Part shown: positions 1 to 6,568 of the stretch, one piece after another
How positions within the stretch are numbered: the stretch's first letter is position 1
Layout of the letters: each line of letters begins with the position of its first letter
DNA from: Elusimicrobia bacterium RIFCSPLOWO2_01_FULL_59_12
GTDB lineage: Bacteria > Elusimicrobiota > Elusimicrobia > 2-01-FULL-59-12
NCBI GenBank assembly: GCA_001800075.1
Contig: MGUR01000067.1
Coordinates: 3,869 to 19,698, forward strand
Length of the DNA: 15,830 nucleotides
Direction: 5' to 3'
Program-made: the position numbers and the translations under genes
Notes under the pieces: model-generated
The model's input: only the letters and a program-made list of their open reading frames with translations
Told to the model about the DNA's origin: nothing
Databases searched by the model: none

Positions 1-513
1 GAGAGGGAGCGCGGGGGAGGGGCGGGTCAAGACCGCGATCGCCACCAAGCCGCAGAAAAAAAGCTGGGCCAGGCAAGCGTGCGAGACGGACACAAGGACC
101 GGGAGCCGGTAAAGCACCGCCGCGCCGCCCAGGACGGCCTGCACGCACACCGCGGCGGCCGCGGCCAACCCGAGATACCGCACCTCCGGGCGCGCGTCTT
201 TCCGCCAGAGCCATCCCGCCAGAACGAAGGTGAGGAGCCCAACCCCCCCGGCGATCATCCGGTGGCCGTGCTCATACAGCACGCCGCCTTCCATTTTTGG
301 GAACCATTGGCCGAAGGAAAGCGGCCAATCGGGGACGGCCAGGGACGATCCGGTGCTTTTGACCAGCCCTCCGGCGACGATCAGAAGAAACGCGGAGCAA
401 GCCACGAATACCGCATAGACATGCAGGCCGGAAAACGGCAGAGACGCGCCGCGTTCAGGACTTCTGATTTTGCGGGAGCCAGTCTGTTCGATTATGGGGG
501 ACGCTGTATTCAT
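1..513 (-). CDS. ctaA: Heme A synthase CtaA/COX15 family (partial, 3' end beyond window)
   Basis: Integral membrane enzyme that converts heme O to heme A for the aa3 oxidase. The 171 codons visible hold the N-terminal half. The first membrane helix runs into GGLVKSTGSSLAVPDWPLSFG, the hallmark loop of the family. EHGHRMIAG follows and carries the conserved Glu and a heme-ligand His at the start of the second helix. Further helices include VSVSHACLAQLFF, with a second conserved His. The start overlaps the end of ctaD by 59 bases. An in-frame ATG nine bases upstream (522) is an equally possible start; neither has a clear Shine-Dalgarno. Position directly after ctaC-ctaD fits its role of supplying heme to subunit I. 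The family call is firm; the exact start is not. Confidence 0.9.
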   Translation of the reverse strand, partial: MNTASPIIEQTGSRKIRSPERGASLPFSGLHVYAVFVACSAFLLIVAGGLVKSTGSSLAVPDWPLSFGQWFPKMEGGVLYEHGHRMIAGGVGLLTFVLAGWLWRKDARPEVRYLGLAAAAAVCVQAVLGGAAVLYRLPVLVSVSHACLAQLFFCGLVAIAVLTRPSPALPL

Positions 514-2182
514 ACGGGCCATGGTAAACGGTCGGAATCGTTTCGTAGTTATAGAAAGGCGGCGGCGACGTCGTGGTCCATTCCAACGTATTGGATTCCC
601 ACGGGTTGCGCGGAGCCTTGGCGCCTCTGAACATGCTCCAGAAGAAGTTCCAGACGAAGAGGATCTGGGCGGTAAACAGCAGGAAGGCGTTGATCGACAT
701 GAACGTCCGCACCGGTTGGAGCGCGGCCAGCGCCGGATAGACCGAGACGTCGAACAGCCGCCGGGGCTCGCCGACCAGGCCGAGCGTCAGCATCGGGTAC
801 ATGACGCCGGTGAAGAAGATGAAGGACAGGATCACGTGCAGGCTGCCCAACCGGTCGTGCATCATCCGCCCGAACATTTTGGGGAACCAGAAATAGAGCG
901 CTCCGAAGATCCCGAACAGCGCGCCTCCCACCATCATGAAATGAAAATGGCCGACGACGAAGTAGGTATTGTGGACGTAGATATCCACCGGGGTTGACGC
1001 GAGGAAGATCCCCGTTAACCCGCCGATAATGAAGGTCGCGACAAATCCTACGCCGCACCACATCGGGGCGTTGAACCGGATGGAGCCCCGCCACATTGTC
1101 CCCAGCCAATTGAACGTTTTGATGGCGGAGGGAAGGGCAATGACCATGGTCGTCAGCATGAAGCCCGTTCCGGCGGTGGGGTTCATGCCGCTCACGAACA
1201 TGTGGTGGCCCCACACAAAAAAGCTGAGCGTGGCGATCGCGCAGAGGGAGTACACCATCATCTTGTAGCCGAACAGCGGCCGCCGGGAAAAGGTCGAGAT
1301 CAAGTCCGAGATGATCCCCATCGTGGGCATGATGACGATGTAAACCTCCGGGTGGCCGAAAAACCAGAAAAGATGCTGCCAGAGGAGCGGCTGGCCGCCG
1401 CTGCGGTCCATCGCGTTGCCGCCGATGATGAGGCCCGCCGGCATGAAAAAGCTCGTCCCCGCGACGCGGTCCATCAACAGGCAGGCCACCGCGACGGTCA
1501 GGGACGGCAGCGCCAGCAGCAGCAGGATGGAGGTGATAAACACCGCCCACACCGTCAGCGGCAGCCGGAACATCGTCATTCCGGGCGCCCGTAGGTTGAG
1601 GACCGTGGTGATGAAATTGATGGAACCCATGATGGAGGAGGCGCCTAAAATAACCAGGCTGATAATCCACCAGGTCTGGCCGGTCGTATCCACCACGCTC
1701 AGCGGGGCGTAAGCGAACCAGCCGCTTTTTGCCGCCCCCCCCGGAACGAAAAAACTCCAGACCATCACGATGCCAGCCAACAAATAGACCCAGTAGGACA
1801 TCATGTTCAAGCGCGGAAACGCCATGTCCTCCGCCCCGATCATGAGCGGCAGGACGAAGTTGCCGATCCCGCCCATGAGAAGCGGTATCACGGCGAAGAA
1901 GACCATGATCGTCGCATGCATCGTGAACAGCATGTGATAGTAATCCGGCAGCATCTGGCCCTGCGGCATGCCCGCGGGGGCGAGAACGCCCATGAAGGAC
2001 AGCTTGTGGCCGGGGAAGCCCAGCTGCCACCGGATCAGCATCGCCAGCGATCCCCCCAACAGCAGGAACAGCAGGGAGGTGAACAGGTACTGCAGGCCGA
2101 TGACCTTATGATCCGTTGAGAAAACCCACCGGCGCAGGAACCCTTTCGGGGGCTGCGGGAGGAAATGGGCTGCTGGCGTCAT
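455..2182 (-). CDS. ctaD: Cytochrome c oxidase subunit I (aa3-type heme-copper oxidase)
   Basis: Catalytic subunit that reduces O2 to water at the heme a3-CuB centre and pumps protons. 575 residues with about twelve membrane helices, the usual length. Ligands seen: H89 and H414 (low-spin heme a), H412 (heme a3), H277, H326 and H327 (CuB), and Y281 for the His-Tyr crosslink. HPEVY contains E279, and the D-channel entry residues D119 and N126 in EDMAFPRLN are kept. The K-channel lysine is K355 in PSAIK. Together these mark the A1 subtype. The heme a3 segment reads GHFHFMM rather than the common HFHYVL. An AAGGAG ribosome site (2189-2194) overlaps the ctaC stop codon, six bases before the ATG, so coupling with ctaC is likely. 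The 3' end overlaps ctaA. Confidence 0.97.
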   Translation of the reverse strand: MTPAAHFLPQPPKGFLRRWVFSTDHKVIGLQYLFTSLLFLLLGGSLAMLIRWQLGFPGHKLSFMGVLAPAGMPQGQMLPDYYHMLFTMHATIMVFFAVIPLLMGGIGNFVLPLMIGAEDMAFPRLNMMSYWVYLLAGIVMVWSFFVPGGAAKSGWFAYAPLSVVDTTGQTWWIISLVILGASSIMGSINFITTVLNLRAPGMTMFRLPLTVWAVFITSILLLLALPSLTVAVACLLMDRVAGTSFFMPAGLIIGGNAMDRSGGQPLLWQHLFWFFGHPEVYIVIMPTMGIISDLISTFSRRPLFGYKMMVYSLCAIATLSFFVWGHHMFVSGMNPTAGTGFMLTTMVIALPSAIKTFNWLGTMWRGSIRFNAPMWCGVGFVATFIIGGLTGIFLASTPVDIYVHNTYFVVGHFHFMMVGGALFGIFGALYFWFPKMFGRMMHDRLGSLHVILSFIFFTGVMYPMLTLGLVGEPRRLFDVSVYPALAALQPVRTFMSINAFLLFTAQILFVWNFFWSMFRGAKAPRNPWESNTLEWTTTSPPPFYNYETIPTVYHGPYEYSVPHNRTDWLPQNQKS

Positions 2183-2192
2183 GCGCGTCTCC

Positions 2193-2882
2193 TTAAAAGG
2201 CCTCGGCTTTGACGGTTTCCTGCCAGGCTTTATAGGCCTCAGAGGAATCCACCGTCAGCTGGCCTTTCATCTCATAATGGTTGGTGCCGCAGAATTGGGT
2301 GCAGCGAAGTTCGTATGTGCCCGCCTTGTTGGATTGCAGCCAGAGCAGCGAGGTCAGGCCCGGCACGGCGTCCTGGTGCACGCGCATGTCCGGCAGGTAA
2401 AAACCATGGATCACGTCCTGGGAGGCCAGCTCCAGACGCACCGGCGTATCGATGGGGATATGGAACGCATTTTGAACGTTGAGATCGTCATCGGTGTCAA
2501 AGGCCCCATCGGCGCCCGCGTACTTGAAATGCCAGAGCCATTGTTCCGCCATGACCCGGATCACCAGCGGACGGGAGGGGAATTTCCCGGGCTGGCGGAG
2601 CTGGGACCAAAGGGTCTGGCTGGCAATCCCCATATAGATGAGCAGGATGGCCGGGATTACGGTCCAGATAATTTCCACGGCGGTATGGCCATGGGAATAG
2701 TACGCCCGTCGTCCCTCCTTGCGCCGGTAACGGATGCTGAACGCGATCAGCAGGGCCTCCGTCACGACGAAGATGGCCCCGGTGATCCAGAGGATGAAGT
2801 AGTAGATCGAATCGATGCTGGCGCCGTAGGTGGAACCGGGTGGAGGCAGGATCCAACTCGACAAAAAATGGGAAAAATCCAC
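2193..2882 (-). CDS. ctaC: Cytochrome c oxidase subunit II (CuA subunit)
   Basis: Accepts electrons from cytochrome c at the binuclear CuA centre and passes them to subunit I. 229 residues: two membrane helices (about 26-50 and 70-88) followed by a periplasmic cupredoxin domain. CuA ligands seen are H159, C194, C198, H202 and M205 in CTQFCGTNHYEM, with Q196 where most aa3 enzymes have Glu. The aromatic electron-entry patch QWLWHF is at 114-119. There is no fused cytochrome c domain, so this is not caa3. Translation appears to begin at a GTG; no good ribosome site is visible and the N terminus could differ slightly. Ten bases separate it from ctaD, and 21 bases separate it from the upstream cupredoxin-like gene. 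Confidence 0.96.
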   Translation of the reverse strand: MDFSHFLSSWILPPPGSTYGASIDSIYYFILWITGAIFVVTEALLIAFSIRYRRKEGRRAYYSHGHTAVEIIWTVIPAILLIYMGIASQTLWSQLRQPGKFPSRPLVIRVMAEQWLWHFKYAGADGAFDTDDDLNVQNAFHIPIDTPVRLELASQDVIHGFYLPDMRVHQDAVPGLTSLLWLQSNKAGTYELRCTQFCGTNHYEMKGQLTVDSSEAYKAWQETVKAEAF

Positions 2883-2903
2883 AAGGCTTTATATCAAATT
2901 CGT

Positions 2904-3668
2904 TCACCGAGAATAAAGAAAGGCGGGTTCCAGGGTGTCCAGCAGCACGTCGGTGACCCGATCGCGGCGCACCGCGACCCGCCGGACGTCCGTCATCGGC
3001 GCCAGATAGGGCTGTCCCGTTTTCTCCGTGCCCTTTTCAATCCAGCCTTCATGCCAGGCGCGCAGGGTGTAGGTGCCGGGCGGGATGTCGGTCAGCTCGA
3101 ACCGGCCTTCGGCGTCCGTCACGGCGACGTAAGGGTGTTCGGACACGTAGACCCAGGCGCGTGTCCAGAGATGGTAGTCGCAGTTGATTTTGTGCAGGCC
3201 GCTGGCCACCAGGGGACGCCGCACCGGGGATCCGCCGACCGGCAGATCGACGCTGAATACGGTGGTGTCCTCCCGATAAGCGTGGACGTTATGCGGGGCG
3301 GGGTCACTATTGACCAGTTGCAGACTGCCATGCCGGGGCGCCCATTGGATGCGCGGGACAAATCGGCAGCCTTTATTATCCAGCTGGACCTTCACCAACG
3401 GCAGCGGCTTGCCTCGTTCGATATCCAGGATCACCAGCGCATTCTGAATGCCGCGCGTTTCCTGCTTGACGATCAGGTGGTCCTGCGGGATCCCGCGCGG
3501 GCAGCGGGCGTCCCCCTGATTGGCGAACATCGCCCGCGGCGGCGTTTCCGATGGAAATTTCACCAGGCCGCGGATCGTGCCGCCGTGCGTCACTTCAATC
3601 GGGTGGTAGTCGGCATATACGGATGCAAAAGGGACCATGAGGGTGAGAATTAATCCCCAGGACGTCAC
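2904..3668 (-). CDS. Exported cupredoxin-like protein with carboxypeptidase-regulatory-like C-terminal domain
   Basis: Function is not established; the sequence suggests a periplasmic copper or electron-transfer accessory of the oxidase. Starting at GTG 3668 gives a 254-residue protein with a credible signal peptide (MTSWGLILTLMVPFASVYA). Residues about 28-175 look cupredoxin-like: NSDPAPHNVHA (H126, H129) and CDYHLW (C163, H166) supply His-Cys-His. After that comes VTDAEGRFELTDIPPGTY, a carboxypeptidase-regulatory-like beta-sandwich (about 180-245). Similar proteins are often labelled methylamine utilization protein. From memory those carry CxxHxWM; here the Met position is Thr. The frame stays open upstream to ATG 3800 and beyond, but that part only translates the palindromic repeat. 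An ATG at 3638 would destroy the signal peptide. The gene lies just before ctaC in the same direction. Confidence 0.75.
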   Translation of the reverse strand: MTSWGLILTLMVPFASVYADYHPIEVTHGGTIRGLVKFPSETPPRAMFANQGDARCPRGIPQDHLIVKQETRGIQNALVILDIERGKPLPLVKVQLDNKGCRFVPRIQWAPRHGSLQLVNSDPAPHNVHAYREDTTVFSVDLPVGGSPVRRPLVASGLHKINCDYHLWTRAWVYVSEHPYVAVTDAEGRFELTDIPPGTYTLRAWHEGWIEKGTEKTGQPYLAPMTDVRRVAVRRDRVTDVLLDTLEPAFLYSR

Positions 3669-3779
3669 CCCCGCGAAAGCGGGGGTCCAGAGGTGTTGCC
3701 GGGACTGAATTCCCGCCCGCCAGACTGCCGTCGGGCGATCCGCCGGCGTAGTGTGGAGGACCGCTTTCGCGGGAATGAC
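3664..3779. repeat. Palindromic repeat (REP/MITE-like, 116 bp) with inverted ends
   Basis: The left end starts gtcacccccgcgaaagcggg and the right end, read on the minus strand, gtcattcccgcgaaagcggt. These form imperfect inverted termini of about 20 bases. The left arm alone folds into an 8-bp hairpin (acccccgc/gcgggggt) with a GAAA loop. The right arm holds a shorter ccgc/gcgg hairpin, and the middle has another GC-rich palindrome (cgcccg...cgggcg, 3714-3737). This repeat type is widespread in bacterial genomes, where stray translations give VIPAKAG...FAGVT peptides. It encodes nothing itself. It sits between the four-helix membrane protein and the cupredoxin-like gene, and its left end covers the proposed GTG start of the latter. 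Confidence 0.87.
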
Positions 3780-3798
3780 AGCAAACCGGCACTCTTTC

Positions 3799-3827
3799 AT
3801 TAGGGATTTGTTAAGGAGCTTTCTCAA
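3799..3827 (-). promoter_or_regulatory. Candidate sigma70-type promoter for the cupredoxin-ctaC-ctaD-ctaA operon
   Basis: On the minus strand TTGAGA (3822-3827, five of six consensus matches) is followed after exactly 17 bases by CCTAAT (3799-3804, four of six). The predicted start of transcription is near 3792, giving a leader of roughly 120 bases that contains the whole palindromic repeat. The -35 box lies inside the last codons of the membrane-protein gene. Matches are moderate and no transcript data are available. Confidence 0.35.
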
Positions 3828-4230
3828 TGTACTGCCAGCCGGCAAGGTAGATGGCGACCCAGCACTGCACCAGGCCGCCCAGCAAGTAGATGACGGGAAT
3901 AGACGAGGGAATCTTGAACCACAGGGCATAATTTACGCTGATAGGAGCGTAGACAAGAAACCAAGCGAGAGTTCCCATGAGGAAAGCCGTCTTTGGACCC
4001 GGTCCCAGCCGGGGCCGGGCCAGTACATAGGACCACATCAGGATAAAACCGATGCCGACGTCCATCAGAAGATAGGCCGGCATGGCCAGGGGATTCGTTC
4101 CCTTGAGATATCCGGCGAGTTGGAGGCCATGCCAGGAAGATCCCAACAGCAGGCCATTGATCACGTAATCCAACAGAAAGTAGACCCCACCCGCCAGCAA
4201 ACCGCCGGTAACGATTCGTTGTGTATTCAT
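3811..4230 (-). CDS. Four-helix integral membrane protein of unknown function
   Basis: 139 residues, almost entirely membrane. Hydrophobic segments lie at about 6-29, 48-70, 82-100 and 110-132, separated by short loops; a positively charged loop (ARPRLGPGPK) follows the second helix. The N terminus (MNTQRIVTGGLLAGGVYFLL) with an Asn-Gly pair after the first helix resembles a common family of small uncharacterized bacterial membrane proteins for which I know no function. It lacks metal-binding Cys/His clusters and is not an oxidase subunit III or IV that I recognise. It starts 27 bases after the end of the CpaF-like gene, so the two may be co-transcribed. The oxidase operon follows after the repeat. 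Confidence 0.8.
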   Translation of the reverse strand: MNTQRIVTGGLLAGGVYFLLDYVINGLLLGSSWHGLQLAGYLKGTNPLAMPAYLLMDVGIGFILMWSYVLARPRLGPGPKTAFLMGTLAWFLVYAPISVNYALWFKIPSSIPVIYLLGGLVQCWVAIYLAGWQYIEKAP

Positions 4231-4257
4231 GAGGCGATTTTACAAGATATTTTTGAC

Positions 4258-5307
4258 TTAGGCTTTCGCCTGTGCGGGCGGCGGGTGTTGAATGCCTTGG
4301 GCGTTGTTGTACTGCTCGAGAAACGCCGGGGTATAGCCCGTGGGATAATAACCGACGGCCCCGGTCTCACGGTCACGCGCCAGGATGATGACATCGTTGA
4401 GAATGACGTTCCCATCCTGAAATCCGCTCACTTCCGTGATGGCATTGATCTGGCGGGCGCCCTCCGGCGTCCGGCGCATCTGGACAATCAAGTGAATCGC
4501 GCGGGAAATCTGCTGTCGTACGGCGATCAGCGGAATTTCATAACCCGCCATCAGAACCAGCGTTTCCAGGCGCGAGATCACATCCCGCGGCGAGCTCGCA
4601 TGGATGGTCGCTATCGCGCCGTCGTGCCCGGAGTTCATCGCCTGCAGGATGTCCAGCGCCTCTCCGCCGCGGCACTCTCCCAGGAGGATCCGGTCGGGCC
4701 GCAGGTGCAGGGCGTGGGCCACCAATTGCCGCATATCGATGACGTCGGTCCCGCGGCCCTGGTAGACCGTTTCCAGAGCGACCCAATTGGGATGCGGCAG
4801 GTTGATTTCATAGGTATCTTCGATGGTCACGATGCGCTGGGCTTTGGGGATGCCCGCCGCCAGAGCGTTCAAGAGCGTCGTTTTCCCCGTGCTGGTCCCG
4901 CCCGCGATGAGAATGTTCAATCGCATTTGAACGGCGATTTTCATCAGCTCCGCCATGTCTTGAGACATCCCGCCCTTCATGACCAGTTCATTTAAGTCCA
5001 AAACGCGGTAGCTGGGTTTGCGGATGGTGAAGGAGGTCATCGCCGTCACCGGCGGCATCGAGATCGTCATGCGCGACCCATCGGCGAGACGGAGGTCCAT
5101 CAAGGGAAGCTGGGGTGAGAGGTTTTTCCCCGAAACCGCCAGCAGCTGCCGGACCACGCGCAACACATCGACTTCGCTGGCGTAGCGCTTCTCCAGCTGG
5201 ATGAGCTTTCCCCCTTGTTCGATAAAAATTTTCTGGGGGCCGTTGACCATGATTTCAGAGACGTCTTGCGCCGTTAAATACGGCGTGATCGGACCCAGGT
5301 CATCCAT
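4258..5307 (-). CDS. CpaF/TadA-type secretion ATPase (short form)
   Basis: Hexameric ATPase of the type II/IV secretion superfamily; CpaF/TadA members power assembly of Tad (Flp) pili at the inner membrane. 349 residues. The N-terminal domain begins at once with the family signature VSEIMVNGPQKIFIE (16-30). The Walker A box GGTSTGKTT is at 136-144 (K142). The Asp/Glu box IEDTYEINL is at 162-170, and the Walker B-like segment RPDRILLGECRGGEALD is at 203-219 (E211). The His box GHDGAIATIHA is at 227-237. Typical CpaF proteins are about 100 residues longer at the N terminus, so this is a trimmed version. No other Tad genes (tadB, tadC, flp, cpaC) are in the window, so its partners and job are uncertain. 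It is divergent from the methyltransferase gene, 49 bases apart. Confidence 0.88.
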   Translation of the reverse strand: MDDLGPITPYLTAQDVSEIMVNGPQKIFIEQGGKLIQLEKRYASEVDVLRVVRQLLAVSGKNLSPQLPLMDLRLADGSRMTISMPPVTAMTSFTIRKPSYRVLDLNELVMKGGMSQDMAELMKIAVQMRLNILIAGGTSTGKTTLLNALAAGIPKAQRIVTIEDTYEINLPHPNWVALETVYQGRGTDVIDMRQLVAHALHLRPDRILLGECRGGEALDILQAMNSGHDGAIATIHASSPRDVISRLETLVLMAGYEIPLIAVRQQISRAIHLIVQMRRTPEGARQINAITEVSGFQDGNVILNDVIILARDRETGAVGYYPTGYTPAFLEQYNNAQGIQHPPPAQAKA

Positions 5308-5356
5308 GATGGCTTAGGGTATCGGGTGTTCTTCTAAATATCAATGGGAAAATGGC

Positions 5357-6568
5357 ATGATAGGCGCCGTGCTAACAGAGTTGAAAACAGCCGCTTGCCG
5401 TCACTTCGGGGTTTGCGGCGGATGCGCCTGCAGGCCCGGCGAAAGCGGTCTCAGCGCTCCCCCGCCGTACGATGAACAATTGGCCGCCAAGGAGGCTTGG
5501 GTCCGGACGCTGCTGGCGCCTTTTGAGGTCGAGGCATGGCGCCCCATTGTCGGGTCTCCGGAGATCTGGTATTACCGCAACAAAATGGAATACGCCTTCG
5601 GCCTGCGGACCTGGACGGAAAGGGACCTTGTGATAGGCCTTCGCCAGGCGGGACGCTTCGACAAAGTGGTCGACCTCGAAACATGCCTGTTGATGTCCCC
5701 CGAGAGCGTGGATCTGCTGGAACGGACGCGTACCTGGGCGAAAAACGCGAGCTTGAGCGGGTATGATCGGGGGCGGCACAACGGCGACTTGCGTTACATG
5801 GTGGTTCGGGAGGGCAAGAATACGGGCCAGCGTATGGGGCTGCTCATCGCCAGCGGCCCTGCCAAAGACCGGGCGATGGCCGCGCTTGAAGATTTGGCCC
5901 TTTGTCTGCGACCGCTAGTGTCCACTTTTTGGATCGGTTTTACGGGCAGCCGGTCTGACAATGCCTATGCGGAAACGATGCATCTGCGGTGGGGATCGGG
6001 CCATATCGAGGAACGTCTCAACGATGTGACCTACCGGATATCGCCGTATTCCTTTTTTCAGACCAACACGCGGGGGACGGAACGACTCTATGGCTTACTG
6101 CGGGATTGGGCGGCGGGAAGCGGCGGGGCCCTCATGGACCTCTACTGCGGGTCCGGGGGAATCGCGCTGTCCCTGGCTTCCTGCTTCGACCGGGTTGTGG
6201 GTGTGGACATCAACGAAGAAGCCATCGCGGATGCGCGGTTTAACGCGTCCCAGAACCTCTGCTTGAACGCTGAGTTTGTGGCCAGCGATACGGAAAATTT
6301 TCTCAAGATCCTCCCGGCCTCCAAATTGGCGGTTCAGCTCAATGCGGCGGTGGTCGATCCCCCCCGCCCGGGGCTGCATCCCAAAGCGCTCAAGGCCTTG
6401 ATCGATTTGAACCCCCGCCGGTTGGCCTACGTCTCCTGCAATCCGGAGACGCTGGCGCGCGACCTGCAAGGGCTGGTTCCTTTTTACCGGATCCATTCCG
6501 CTCAGCCGGTGGATCTTTTCCCCCATACGCCTCACGTTGAAACGCTGGTGGCGCTGGAACATCGATGA
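5357..6568 (+). CDS. 23S rRNA (uracil-C5)-methyltransferase, RumA/RlmD family
   Basis: S-adenosylmethionine-dependent enzyme that methylates C5 of a uracil in RNA, most likely 23S rRNA. 403 residues. CRHFGVCGGC at 14-23, with a fourth Cys at C110, matches the [4Fe-4S] site of RumA-type enzymes and argues against TrmA. The catalytic domain has SFFQTN (232-237), the SAM loop DLYCGSGG (261-268), acidic VGVDINEEA (281-289) and DPPRPGL (334-340). The nucleophile C361 lies in SCNPETLARDL and the general base E395 in HVETL. The N-terminal TRAM domain of E. coli RlmD is absent. Target position (U747, U1939 or both) cannot be told. First gene of the overlapping seven-gene run; its stop overlaps the next ATG. 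Confidence 0.9.
   Translation: MIGAVLTELKTAACRHFGVCGGCACRPGESGLSAPPPYDEQLAAKEAWVRTLLAPFEVEAWRPIVGSPEIWYYRNKMEYAFGLRTWTERDLVIGLRQAGRFDKVVDLETCLLMSPESVDLLERTRTWAKNASLSGYDRGRHNGDLRYMVVREGKNTGQRMGLLIASGPAKDRAMAALEDLALCLRPLVSTFWIGFTGSRSDNAYAETMHLRWGSGHIEERLNDVTYRISPYSFFQTNTRGTERLYGLLRDWAAGSGGALMDLYCGSGGIALSLASCFDRVVGVDINEEAIADARFNASQNLCLNAEFVASDTENFLKILPASKLAVQLNAAVVDPPRPGLHPKALKALIDLNPRRLAYVSCNPETLARDLQGLVPFYRIHSAQPVDLFPHTPHVETLVALEHR

Noticed and set aside
549..2030. 493-codon open frame on the minus strand overlapping ctaD
   Set aside because: It is a shifted frame of ctaD with Arg-, His- and Pro-rich composition and no family pattern; ctaD itself has all oxidase ligands.
2181..3653. 490-codon open frame on the plus strand opposite ctaC and the cupredoxin-like gene
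   Set aside because: Antisense to two well-supported genes; composition typical of a GC-rich shadow frame and no recognisable motif.
3669..3929. Upstream extension of the cupredoxin-like gene to ATG 3800 or to 3929
   Set aside because: The extra residues are translated repeat sequence and then a shadow of the neighbouring gene; the signal peptide lies directly after the GTG at 3668.
5308..5356. Promoters in the 49-base divergent gap between cpaF and the methyltransferase
   Set aside because: TTGATA-like and TAAATA-like hexamers occur, but no pair has both good matches and correct spacing.
5425..5450. ggcgaaagcggtc in the methyltransferase gene as another repeat copy
   Set aside because: Only about ten bases resemble the repeat end, with no inverted partner, and they lie in the variable part of the protein.
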